From Pedobacter quisquiliarum (GTDB taxonomy: Bacteria; Bacteroidota; Bacteroidia; Sphingobacteriales; Sphingobacteriaceae), in the NCBI RefSeq assembly GCF_014642175.1, contig NZ_BMIL01000005.1:248001-312000 (forward strand): 64,000 nt of DNA, in the 5' to 3' direction. The translations under genes and the position numbers were made by a program. Numbering within the stretch: position 1 is the first letter of the stretch; the number at the start of each line of letters is the position of its first letter. This document shows positions 8,367-16,678 of this stretch, piece after piece. The notes under the pieces are model-generated. The model did not search any database. It had not been told where the DNA came from and saw only the letters and a list, made by a program, of their open reading frames with translations.

Positions 8367-10700
8367 ATGCATAAAATAAATGAAATTGGAAATGGGTTAG
8401 ATGTGCATGATCAATCCAGTATAGACTACCGTCAACTTTTTCACAAATACCTTCCCGTTTGGCCGTGGTTTTTAACTTCTATAGTATTCTGCTTAGCTAT
8501 TGGGTTTATTTATAGTAGATATGCTACCCCGATGTACAGAATATCCGCTCGAATACTAGTAAATGATAAAGAAAAAGGAGGCGGTATGGCTGCTGCCAAC
8601 GAGATGTTAACCGACCTAGGCGGATTGCTTGGTACAAAAAGTTCTGTTGATAATGAGGTTGAAATTCTGCAAACGCGATACTTGGTGGATAAAGTTGTAC
8701 AAGACCTACAGCTTAATGTAACATACTATTTGCAAAGAGAGTTCGGTTTTGATCAGGAGCTTCACAAGGCTCCTTTCATGGTCAGAATGAACAAAATTGA
8801 AAACTCTATCGACAACATTGAATTAGAGATTTCTCAACGGGGTACGAACAAAGTTCATGTACAATCGGACGAGATTGATACAGTCGTTAATCTTAGAAAA
8901 CCGATTCATCTTAAAAATCTCGGTGAGTTTGAATTTGAGATTCTAGACCATAATGTCATGGCTGACGAGCAATTCAAGGTGATAGTTCAATCATTTAGAA
9001 GCAAGGTCTCCAATTTACGTGACAATTTAACGGTAGGTATAGCAAACAAGCAAATAACCATCATAGACTTAAATTTAAATTATCCAGTTCCTGAAAAAGG
9101 TGAGGAGATACTGAGAACGTTAATATATAACTACGTACAGGAGAACTTGCGTGATAAGAACGAAGTGGCAGATAGTACAATTGCCTTTATAAATAGACGC
9201 CTCTTGATCATAGGGTCAGAGTTAGGACAAGCCGAAGGACAAATTCAAGGTTTTAAGGAAGCTAACAAATTGGCTGATATGTCTGAACAAGCTAAACTTC
9301 TCGTAACATCGACCGGTCAATATGTAAATGATCTAGCCAAAGTGGAGACCCAAATTTCTATTGTAAATAGCTTATTGGAGTCGTTAAGGAGTACTGAAGG
9401 TGCCCATCGAGTTATACCTAGTGCAATCGTTACACCTGATCTAGTATTTACTTCAGCAATAGAGAAATATAACTCGCTAGTATTAGAACGAGGAAGAAAG
9501 CTTATTGGGTTATCAGAAAGCAATCCGATAATAGGTAATTTAGATAAAGAAATCGTAAACGCTCGTATAGATATCATTTCGAACTTGGTCAGCACTTTAC
9601 AGGGTTTAACAATAACTAAAAACAAGCTTTCCATGCAAGTACAAGGATCAGAGAGCAGAATTAAGAATGTACCTGAAACTGAAAAAAACTACTTGAGGCT
9701 CGCTAGGCAGCAGCAAATCAAACAAGAACTTTTTATTTTTTTGATGCAAAAAAGTGAAGAAACTGCAATTTCAAAAACAGCAAACATCGCTAATTCAAAA
9801 ACAATAGATTTGCCTCAGGCAGACTTAAAGCCATTTGCTCCGAAAAAGCTTTACATATACGTTATTGCTTTTGGAATAGGATGTATCATCCCCTTAGGAA
9901 TACTGTACGTGAAAGAACTTATCAATGATAAAGTTGAAAGTAAATCAGACATCATAAATATTACTCAAGTTGCTATCATTGGTGAAATTGGACGTAGCTT
10001 AGACTTAGATAATTTAGTTGTTGCTAATAAATCGAGATCTGCAGTCTCTGAACAATTTAGAGCCTTAAGGACAAACTTAGCATATTATCTTAAGAGCAAC
10101 GAGGAGAAGGTAATTTTATTGACATCAAGCGTATCTGGTGAGGGAAAGTCATTTATCGCTATAAATCTTGCTTCAATTTTAGCAGCTTCTGGGAAAAAGG
10201 TGTGCTTAATGGAATTAGATTTACGCAAGCCTGGACTAAGCTCAAAATTGAACATAAATAATCCAATTGGGTTTTCAAACTATATTATAAATGATACAAC
10301 GTTGGTTAATGATATCATAAAGCCTGTCGAAAATATAACAAATGTGTCTCTAATTTCCGCTGGTCCTCTTCCTCCAAATCCTGCCGAAATGTTAATAAGT
10401 GAAAAGACTAAGTTCTTGATTGACATTCTGAAAGAGCAGTTCGACTACGTTGTGATAGATGCTCCTCCGATCGGGATTATAACAGACGCTCAATTATTGT
10501 GGAACTACTCCAACCTATGTTTGTACATAGTAAGACAAGATTACACTAAAAAAGATCATTTACGGATAGTCGAAGAATTGAAGCAAAGTGGGAAGATCAA
10601 TAATATGGGCATCATCGTGAATGACATTGATTCAAAGAGTGGCTATGGGTACGGTTATGGCTATGGTTACGGCTATGGATATGGGAGTTATTCTAACTAA
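8367..10700 (+). CDS. wzc: Wzc-type chain-length protein fused to BY-kinase
   Basis: This 777-residue inner-membrane protein joins a Wzz chain-length domain to a bacterial tyrosine kinase. Transmembrane helix 1 is near 31-50 and helix 2 near 493-513. Between them lie the long periplasmic coiled coil and the G-rich linker. The cytoplasmic kinase has Walker A SVSGEGKS (588-595), Walker A' VCLMELDLRKPG (612-623) and Walker B YVVIDAPP (694-701). The tail is a Tyr-Gly alternating stretch of seven YG units plus one Tyr, the autophosphorylation cluster. Cycles of phosphorylation of such tails control polymer length and export through Wza. It sits between the Wza-like gene and the polymerase. It is the only kinase-bearing Wzz in the window. 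Confidence 0.94.
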   Translation: MHKINEIGNGLDVHDQSSIDYRQLFHKYLPVWPWFLTSIVFCLAIGFIYSRYATPMYRISARILVNDKEKGGGMAAANEMLTDLGGLLGTKSSVDNEVEILQTRYLVDKVVQDLQLNVTYYLQREFGFDQELHKAPFMVRMNKIENSIDNIELEISQRGTNKVHVQSDEIDTVVNLRKPIHLKNLGEFEFEILDHNVMADEQFKVIVQSFRSKVSNLRDNLTVGIANKQITIIDLNLNYPVPEKGEEILRTLIYNYVQENLRDKNEVADSTIAFINRRLLIIGSELGQAEGQIQGFKEANKLADMSEQAKLLVTSTGQYVNDLAKVETQISIVNSLLESLRSTEGAHRVIPSAIVTPDLVFTSAIEKYNSLVLERGRKLIGLSESNPIIGNLDKEIVNARIDIISNLVSTLQGLTITKNKLSMQVQGSESRIKNVPETEKNYLRLARQQQIKQELFIFLMQKSEETAISKTANIANSKTIDLPQADLKPFAPKKLYIYVIAFGIGCIIPLGILYVKELINDKVESKSDIINITQVAIIGEIGRSLDLDNLVVANKSRSAVSEQFRALRTNLAYYLKSNEEKVILLTSSVSGEGKSFIAINLASILAASGKKVCLMELDLRKPGLSSKLNINNPIGFSNYIINDTTLVNDIIKPVENITNVSLISAGPLPPNPAEMLISEKTKFLIDILKEQFDYVVIDAPPIGIITDAQLLWNYSNLCLYIVRQDYTKKDHLRIVEELKQSGKINNMGIIVNDIDSKSGYGYGYGYGYGYGYGSYSN
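10641..10685 (+). repeat. Hexanucleotide tract GGNTAY encoding the Tyr-Gly tail
   Basis: About seven tandem copies of a GGN-TAY hexamer (variants GGCTAT, GGGTAC, GGTTAT) sit inside the end of wzc. Because the unit is two codons, gain or loss of units would change the number of tail tyrosines without shifting the frame. Third positions vary, which argues for selection at the protein level or an old repeat. Confidence 0.8.
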
Positions 10701-10744
10701 CTTTCAGTGGTGGCCTTTAGTGCATTACGTACGACATTACTTCA

Positions 10745-12136
10745 ATGATTTATTATATGATAAGTTTCTTGGAAATTTTATTCAATAAAGAACTCAGATC
10801 GTTAGGGATCATTCTGCTAATACTTTTTTCAATAGTGCCGTTCTTTCTGTTGCAATGGTCATATTTTATTCTGCTACTGTTGTTGATGTTGATTTTTTAT
10901 TTTATTTACAACAACAAAGCAGGTGTGTCACTAGTAATCTTTGGGTACAGTGTTGTTTTTCCATATTTGGGTGGGGAAGCAGGTATAGCCTTTTATATAC
11001 CGCATATATGTGTATTTTGCGCAGTTTTCTATAACGAATTTGTTGTTCGTAGACATTTAAGATTCGACTTTAGTCGGTACATACAAGCGTCATTGCCATT
11101 GGTACTGATTTCTGTAATGTTTTTTTACATCAATTCCTCTTTCGATGAACTGAAAAGCATCATTTTATTTCTTTTTTCGACTGTAGGGGTGATTTATATA
11201 GTAATGTTGGACAGGATTAATCTTAGACAAATCTTTTTGGTTTTGGATTTTATCTTCATATTAACACTTGTATTTACGTTGCTGGAGATCTTTTTGAATG
11301 TTTCGCCGTATAAACTTCTTTATAGTGGTTTAACTCTAGATTTTCAATTACGTGCAAAAGGACTAATGGGCCATCCATTAGTCTTGTCAGCGTTTTTATC
11401 ATTCTACCAGGTTATGCTTTTGATAAGGGGTTTTATTCTTAAAAAGTGGTCAAAAGCAAAATTCTTTATGGTGTTAGCTTTGATTATTCTTACTGCGTCA
11501 AGAACAGGAATTATCGTTTCGATAGTTACTTTTGTATTGTATTTCATATTAGCTAAGGCCTATAAGAACAAACGTTTGCTATTTTTTTTTCTAGTCTTCT
11601 TATCCGTGTCTTTGCTCACCTTACCTTGGTTGGTGAATTCTCTTCAAAATTCAGGAAACTTTTCACGATTAGTGTCTCTTACTGCTGATCAGCGACTAAG
11701 CTCCTATCCAATAGCATTAGAAATTGTTTCTAACAACCCGTTGGGTGTTGGCATCACGCAAGATGCTTGGTTTTATCAAATCAAAAACCTGCACATTTTA
11801 CTGGGTAGTACAAATTATAATATAGATTTTCTTGTTTTTGATAATAGCTTTTTAACGGGCTTGGTGTCCTATGGTCTTGTAAGCATATTCTTGTTTTCTG
11901 GATTTTTTATCCCATATTTTTATACAAGTGCTATTGTGCAAAAAAGACCCTCCCTTAAGATCTATGCAAAGGCTATGTTACTAGTTCTTACTACTTGGTT
12001 CCTTCTTAATCTATCATTCGACACCATATTTTACTTTCCATGCAATGCATTTTTTTTTATCCTTGTGACCGCTGTGTTTAAAGAATTGAAAAACAATTGG
12101 AATGTAACTACGCGAATCAAAACTGCTATCAACTAA
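10745..12136 (+). CDS. wzy: O-antigen ligase/Wzy-type polymerase (set A)
   Basis: A 463-residue protein with about 11-12 predicted membrane helices and a larger non-membrane loop in the second half, containing LTADQRLSSYPIALEIVSNNPLGVG. That loop (Wzy_C/O-antigen ligase type, with the NPLGVG turn) is characteristic of periplasmic polymerases that join lipid-linked repeat units. It lies 44 bases after wzc and belongs to the set A assembly genes. Sequence cannot separate a polymerase from a ligase, but position with Wzx, Wza and Wzc favours polymerase. An alternative start is the ATG four codons later. Confidence 0.8.
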   Translation: MIYYMISFLEILFNKELRSLGIILLILFSIVPFFLLQWSYFILLLLLMLIFYFIYNNKAGVSLVIFGYSVVFPYLGGEAGIAFYIPHICVFCAVFYNEFVVRRHLRFDFSRYIQASLPLVLISVMFFYINSSFDELKSIILFLFSTVGVIYIVMLDRINLRQIFLVLDFIFILTLVFTLLEIFLNVSPYKLLYSGLTLDFQLRAKGLMGHPLVLSAFLSFYQVMLLIRGFILKKWSKAKFFMVLALIILTASRTGIIVSIVTFVLYFILAKAYKNKRLLFFFLVFLSVSLLTLPWLVNSLQNSGNFSRLVSLTADQRLSSYPIALEIVSNNPLGVGITQDAWFYQIKNLHILLGSTNYNIDFLVFDNSFLTGLVSYGLVSIFLFSGFFIPYFYTSAIVQKRPSLKIYAKAMLLVLTTWFLLNLSFDTIFYFPCNAFFFILVTAVFKELKNNWNVTTRIKTAIN

Positions 12137-12449
12137 GTTTCGATCTTAACGGAGTTTATGTTGCCCTAAACTTTAAAAATTTTAACATCCAAGTACTTAT
12201 TATACAATCATTGTGCATAGGTACTCTGCTTGAGTGGATGATGTTAAGGAAAACGATGGTAAAAGGGAAAACCTTGTTTATTAATGTCAAAATTCTTGGC
12301 ATCTTGGGCTGCTAAATAATAATTTGGAGATTTATCTTCTCTAATTTGTATCTACGAACTGATTATTACCGTAAAGTAGCAACTATTTGTTACTTTTGAC
12401 CAGTAGATATTTGTAGGTAATTATAATAAATCTTAGAAATTAATCTCTC
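12137..12449 (+). other. AT-rich spacer before the WchF-like gene
   Basis: About 310 bases. An open frame of 72 codons overlaps the end of wzy and runs to 12315, but its product has no recognisable motif. The spacer may hold the promoter for the gene at 12450; TTTTG near 12393 and ATATTTG near 12408 are suggestive but do not fit the consensus spacing exactly. Confidence 0.4.
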
Positions 12450-13562
12450 ATGAAAATTGCAATTTTAGGTACACGAGGGATTCCGAATTATTATGGCGGA
12501 TTTGAACAATGTGCAGAGTTTCTCGCTTTAGGCTTAGTCAAATTAGGCCATGATGTTACTGTGTATAACTCGCATAATCACCCATATAAACAATCAAATT
12601 GGAATGGTGTTAATTTAGTGCATTGCTATGATCCGGAAGATAAACTAGGCACTGTTGGGCAATTTGTTTATGACTTAAACTGTATTCTAGATCTTCGAAA
12701 GAGAAAGGTGGATATTATTCTGCAATTAGGATATACAAGTAGCTCTGTATGGGGATGGTTGTTGCCAAAAAGTGTTGTCGTCACCACAAACATGGACGGG
12801 CTGGAGTGGAAACGCACAAAGTACTCTGGAAAAGTAAGAAGTTTTTTGCTTTGGGCAGAAAAACTGGGTGTCAAGCATAGTGATCACCTCATCTCCGACT
12901 CAAAGGGAATCCAAGACTACATAAGAGAAAAGTATGGAAAACAGTCATGTTACATACCATACGGTGCAGACGTTTTTGAAAATCCTAGGGAGGCAGTGTT
13001 AAATGAATATGGTCTTGCGAAACAACAGTATGATTTACTGGTGGCTCGCCTTGAACCTGAAAATAGCATTGAGATTATTCTCGATGGGGTCCAATTAGCA
13101 AACACAAATCGCCAGTTTTTGGTGATAGGGAAAGATGAAACAAAGTACGGCGAGTACTTGAAGAAAAAATATCGGTCATCGAGAAACATAAGATTCCTTG
13201 GCGGCATTTACGACATGGGGAAGCTCGACAGCATCAGGTATTTCTCAAACATATATTTTCATGGTCACACAGTAGGGGGCACGAACCCGTCCCTATTAGA
13301 AGCTATGGCGTCTAATAGCCTCGTGTGCGCCAACGATAATTCATTTAATAAATATATCCTAGGGATTGACGGTCTTTATTTTACTGATTCAAACGATGTA
13401 GCAAAAATGTTAGAGAAAACGGATAAAATGCAAGACATTTATCAAGCAATGTTAAAGGCCAACTTCGCTAAATTAAAAGCGACTTATAGTTGGGATACTA
13501 TTGTAAGTCAATACTTAGAACATTTTAAATCAATTGTAGGTAACACAACACGATCTAAATGA
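12450..13562 (+). CDS. wchF: DUF1972/WchF-type rhamnosyltransferase (GT4)
   Basis: A 370-residue GT-B enzyme opening with ILGTRGIPNYYGGFEQ, the hallmark of the DUF1972 family. This family includes the pneumococcal WchF/Cps2T enzymes, which add rhamnose to the first glucose of the repeat unit. The middle has TTNMDGLEWKRTKYSG, and the donor site GHTVGGTNPSLLEAMAS lies near 273-289. A rhamnose donor fits the adjoining dTDP-rhamnose genes and a WcaJ-type glucose starter encoded at 35105. The stop overlaps by four bases (ATGA) the start of a decayed rmlB, so the original operon joint is preserved. The family is clear; donor and acceptor are inferred. Confidence 0.85.
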   Translation: MKIAILGTRGIPNYYGGFEQCAEFLALGLVKLGHDVTVYNSHNHPYKQSNWNGVNLVHCYDPEDKLGTVGQFVYDLNCILDLRKRKVDIILQLGYTSSSVWGWLLPKSVVVTTNMDGLEWKRTKYSGKVRSFLLWAEKLGVKHSDHLISDSKGIQDYIREKYGKQSCYIPYGADVFENPREAVLNEYGLAKQQYDLLVARLEPENSIEIILDGVQLANTNRQFLVIGKDETKYGEYLKKKYRSSRNIRFLGGIYDMGKLDSIRYFSNIYFHGHTVGGTNPSLLEAMASNSLVCANDNSFNKYILGIDGLYFTDSNDVAKMLEKTDKMQDIYQAMLKANFAKLKATYSWDTIVSQYLEHFKSIVGNTTRSK

Positions 13563-13978
13563 ACAAACAAGTTTTAATTACTGGTGATACCTGCTTTATT
13601 GGTTCACATTTAGTACGTTGATTTGTTAATAAACTTTCATGAGGCATAGCAGGACAGCGCTATGATGTAGGGGACATAATGAATAAAAGAACATTGCCCT
13701 GATCTAATAGCTTCGTAAGATCATGGATAAAAAACTAGATCGTGCTGACGGTGATTCTGCAAAACTAATTACCTTCGTTAAGGATTTTTCTGTCCATGAT
13801 CCTTGCTACGCTATTGACTCCTAGAAATTACTGTGAACTGAGCCGATCGCCAACTTTGCAATTAGAACAAGATTAGGCGAAAATAATTGAGTAGTACTAA
13901 AAACGAATTGTGGGTAGAGCACGACCTCTGGAAATAACGAATATTATAACGAAGTACAATATAAGAAACAGATTATAA
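13559..13978 (+). pseudogene. rmlB: Decayed, internally deleted rmlB (dTDP-glucose 4,6-dehydratase)
   Basis: The relic starts with ATG at 13559: MNKQVLITGDTCFIGSHLVR, the RmlB N-terminus with GGAG eroded to GDTC, then a TGA at 13619 followed by FVNK. From about 13648 the text jumps to the RmlB C-terminus: QRYDVG, then MDKKLDRADGDSAKLITFVKD from 13723, YAIDS, SPTLQLEQ, KNELWVEH and SGNNEYYNE, spread over shifted frames with several stops. About 220 central residues, including the YxxxK active site, are missing. The four-base overlap with the upstream gene and the abutting rmlC show it once sat in the operon as rmlB. No product can be made. The identity comes from remembered family sequence, not from a search. 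Confidence 0.88.
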
Positions 13979-14530
13979 ATGGAAATCATCAAAACACCTC
14001 TGAATGACTGCTTTATAATAGAACCTGCTGTCTTTACAGACTCTCGGGGCTATTTTATGGAAAGCTTTAATGAACATAAATTTAATGAAGCATCGGGCTT
14101 GAACGTGCGCTTTGTACAGGACAATCAATCCTTTTCTTCAAAGGGCGTTTTAAGAGGTTTGCATTTCCAGAAAGGGGAACATGCGCAAGCTAAACTGGTG
14201 CGTGTGTTAAAAGGAGAGGTGTTAGATGTAGCAGTCGATTTAAGGCCGGGCTCTGCTACCTATGGACAGCATTACAGCGTCCGACTCTCTGAAGAAAATA
14301 AGTTGCAATTTTTCGTCCCACGAGGGTTTGCTCACGGATTTGTTGTGTTGTCTGAACAAGCTGAGTTTTTTTACAAATGTGATAATTATTATAATAAGGC
14401 CTCAGAAGGTGGTTTACACTACGCTGATCCAACTCTTAAGATAAATTGGCAGCTTCCCGAAAGCAGTTTATTGGTGTCTGACAAGGATGCAATATTACCC
14501 TTCATCTCTGAACTAAATTCTACAAGATGA
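13979..14530 (+). CDS. rmlC: dTDP-4-dehydrorhamnose 3,5-epimerase
   Basis: A 183-residue cupin of normal RmlC length. It converts dTDP-4-keto-6-deoxyglucose to dTDP-4-keto-L-rhamnose in the cytoplasm. The family text is complete: PAVFTDSRGYFMESFN at 16-31, FVQDNQSFSSKGVLRGLHFQ with catalytic His62, VLDVAVDLRPGS at 81-92 and FFVPRGFAHGF at 111-121. FYKCDNYY (131-138) holds the conserved Lys and Tyr. It starts right after the rmlB relic and overlaps rmlD by four bases. Its substrate is the RmlB product, so it now depends on a dehydratase encoded elsewhere. Confidence 0.95.
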   Translation: MEIIKTPLNDCFIIEPAVFTDSRGYFMESFNEHKFNEASGLNVRFVQDNQSFSSKGVLRGLHFQKGEHAQAKLVRVLKGEVLDVAVDLRPGSATYGQHYSVRLSEENKLQFFVPRGFAHGFVVLSEQAEFFYKCDNYYNKASEGGLHYADPTLKINWQLPESSLLVSDKDAILPFISELNSTR

Positions 14531-15390
14531 GTAAAATATTAGTATTTGGTGCTTCAGGACAATTAGGAACCTGCTTAAGGTCAGTAGCAGCGAGACAAGG
14601 TATTACAGAAATTACCTTTCCAGTAGAAGGATCTGCTAATATCCTTAATAAAGAAGGTTTGAAAGCGCTGTTTGACCTGGAAAAACCTGAATTTGTGATT
14701 AACTGTGCTGCATACACAGCAGTTGATAAGGCTGAAGATGAATTAAAACTCGCAACAGATATTAACTGCGAGGGTGCTAAAAATCTTGCAGTACTTTGCA
14801 AAGATTACGCTTCCACCTTAATCCACATTTCTACAGACTTCGTATTTGAAGGTAATATCCCAAAGCTTTTGCAGGAAGAAGATATCGCATCACCGATTAG
14901 CGTATATGGTCTAACCAAATTGCAAGGTGAGCAGGCCATTGCTGCTGTAACAGGTCAATTCTATATACTTCGCACCAGCTGGTTATATTCTGAATTCGCG
15001 AACAATTTTGTTAAAACCATGCTAAAGCTTGGAGCTGATCGGGATGAACTTAAAGTAATTGCAGATCAAGTGGGTACACCTACCTACGCAATTGATCTTG
15101 CTGAAGCCATTTTTAAAATCATTGCTTCAGGAAATACTAGCTATGGAATTTATCATTATAGCAATGAAGGGGTGACATCATGGTATGATTTTGCAAAGGC
15201 CATTTTTGAACTGAGCAACACGAGCGTAAAGCTTCTCCCAATTTCCACATCGGAGTACCCAACAAAAGCCATGCGTCCGGCTTTCTCCGTGATGAACAAG
15301 CAGAAAATTAAAACGACCTTCAATCTGGATATTCCACACTGGAGAGATAGTCTTGAAAAATGTATAATAGCTTTAAATATTAACGCGTAA
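14527..15390 (+). CDS. rmlD: dTDP-4-dehydrorhamnose reductase
   Basis: A 287-residue short-chain reductase that makes dTDP-L-rhamnose, the last step of the pathway. The nucleotide-binding motif FGASGQLGT lies at 7-15. [14 protein letters not shown] (59-72) is the RmlD signature, and the catalytic YxxxK is Y127-K131 in [28 protein letters not shown] marks the substrate side. The start overlaps the rmlC stop (ATGA), so the two are coupled. The order rmlC-rmlD-rmlA, with the remains of rmlB in front, is a rearranged rml operon. Confidence 0.95.
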   Translation: MSKILVFGASGQLGTCLRSVAARQGITEITFPVEGSANILNKEGLKALFDLEKPEFVINCAAYTAVDKAEDELKLATDINCEGAKNLAVLCKDYASTLIHISTDFVFEGNIPKLLQEEDIASPISVYGLTKLQGEQAIAAVTGQFYILRTSWLYSEFANNFVKTMLKLGADRDELKVIADQVGTPTYAIDLAEAIFKIIASGNTSYGIYHYSNEGVTSWYDFAKAIFELSNTSVKLLPISTSEYPTKAMRPAFSVMNKQKIKTTFNLDIPHWRDSLEKCIIALNINA

Positions 15391-15401
15391 CAAACTTAGA
15401 C

Positions 15402-16268
15402 ATGAAAGGAATTATTCTGGCCGGCGGCTCCGGCACAAGATTGCACCCATTAACTTTAGCTTGTAGTAAACAAATGATGCCGGTTTACGATAAGCCGATG
15501 ATCTATTACCCGCTTTCTATTCTGATGCTTGCAGGGATTCGTGAAGTCCTGATCATCTCAACACCACATGATCTTCCTCAATTCGAGAAACTGCTTGGAG
15601 ATGGCTCCAGAATCGGCTGTAAATTCAGCTATGCGGTACAGGAAGAACCTAATGGACTCGCACAGGCATTTGTGATTGGTGAAAAATTTATAGGGGATGA
15701 CAGTGTTGCATTGATTCTGGGTGATAACATCTTTTATGGTGATGGACTTTCACGTCTCTTACAGGATTTGAGTGAACCTCAAGGTGGAGTTGTATTTGCA
15801 TATCAGGTTTCAGACCCAGAACGTTATGGTGTAGTAGAATTTGATGAGCATAAAGTAGCCGTTTCGATTGAGGAAAAACCAGCCAGTCCAAAGTCCAATT
15901 ATGCAGTTCCAGGTTTATACTTTTATGACAATACCGTTGTAGAAATTGCAAAAAGCATTCCGATGTCTACAAGGGGGGAATATGAAATAACAGATGTTAA
16001 TAAGGTTTATCTGGAGCAGGGCCGCTTGAAAGTCGGTGTTCTTAGCCGTGGAACGGCATGGCTGGACACCGGAACATTCAGTTCCCTAATGCAGGCTGGT
16101 GAATTTGTACAGGTGATTGAAGAGCGTCAGGGCTTAAAGATCGGATGTATAGAAGAAGTAGCCTTCCGAATGGGATACATCAATACGGAAGAGCTAAAAG
16201 CGATTGCTGCTCCACTTGTAAAAAGTGGCTACGGTCAATATTTAATGAAGCTTGAAAAAAATAAGTAG
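15402..16268 (+). CDS. rmlA: Glucose-1-phosphate thymidylyltransferase
   Basis: A 288-residue nucleotidyltransferase making dTDP-glucose from dTTP and glucose-1-phosphate. [13 protein letters not shown] (6-18) is the nucleotide-binding loop with the catalytic Arg. [11 protein letters not shown] (80-90), LGDNIFYG (106-113) and [20 protein letters not shown] follow as in all RmlA proteins, and [11 protein letters not shown] is the late conserved block. Length is normal. It lies 11 bases after rmlD and ends the operon. Base composition is higher in G+C than set A, closer to the rest of the window. Confidence 0.96.
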   Translation: MKGIILAGGSGTRLHPLTLACSKQMMPVYDKPMIYYPLSILMLAGIREVLIISTPHDLPQFEKLLGDGSRIGCKFSYAVQEEPNGLAQAFVIGEKFIGDDSVALILGDNIFYGDGLSRLLQDLSEPQGGVVFAYQVSDPERYGVVEFDEHKVAVSIEEKPASPKSNYAVPGLYFYDNTVVEIAKSIPMSTRGEYEITDVNKVYLEQGRLKVGVLSRGTAWLDTGTFSSLMQAGEFVQVIEERQGLKIGCIEEVAFRMGYINTEELKAIAAPLVKSGYGQYLMKLEKNK

Positions 16269-16678
16269 TCTGCTATTATCTCGTTGAAAATTCATGAAGG
16301 TTCGTTTAGGCCTGTGTCGTCTCTAGATGATAACAGGTCTCAACGAACTTTCTATGAGATTCAAAACCAGCGCAACTATCAACCAAGTGCTTGGATTCTT
16401 GATCGATTACGCATATGATGAACTTTCCTTTGTTAGACAAGGCTTTAATTTCTTTGTGGAGCGCAAATGAATTCTGAACATTGAGGGTCTTGTACCCTGT
16501 TGTTACGTCTAGATATATAATGGTTAGCATATGATCTTTCATCTGGTTACCTAAATGTACCAATTTAATTTTTCACGAAAGGCTACACTTTGATTACATA
16601 ATGACCTGGAATTTTCTCAAAATTTCTTATTATGATAATCTAATTATTTGAAATATAAGCCGGATAAATCTTAATGTA
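16269..16678. other. Spacer between rmlA and the Wzi-like gene
   Basis: About 410 bases between convergent genes. No clear hairpin terminator follows rmlA. One open frame on the minus strand (16306-16563) is listed separately with low confidence. Confidence 0.45.
16306..16563 (-). CDS. Possible small hypothetical protein (85 residues)
   Basis: An open frame from ATG at 16563 gives an 85-residue product with ordinary amino-acid composition (MVHLGNQMKDHMLTII start, an alternative Met at residue 12). I do not recognise the family and see no signal peptide or membrane helix. It lies between convergent genes, so it is not explained as a shadow of a known gene. However, a frame of this length can arise by chance in AT-rich DNA, and no promoter match is visible upstream. 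Confidence 0.22.
   Translation of the reverse strand: MVHLGNQMKDHMLTIIYLDVTTGYKTLNVQNSFALHKEIKALSNKGKFIICVIDQESKHLVDSCAGFESHRKFVETCYHLETTQA

Noticed and set aside
12097..12315. 72-codon frame overlapping the end of the set A polymerase
   Set aside because: No recognisable domain; starts inside another gene in a different frame. A decayed sugar transferase end was considered, but the resemblance was too weak.
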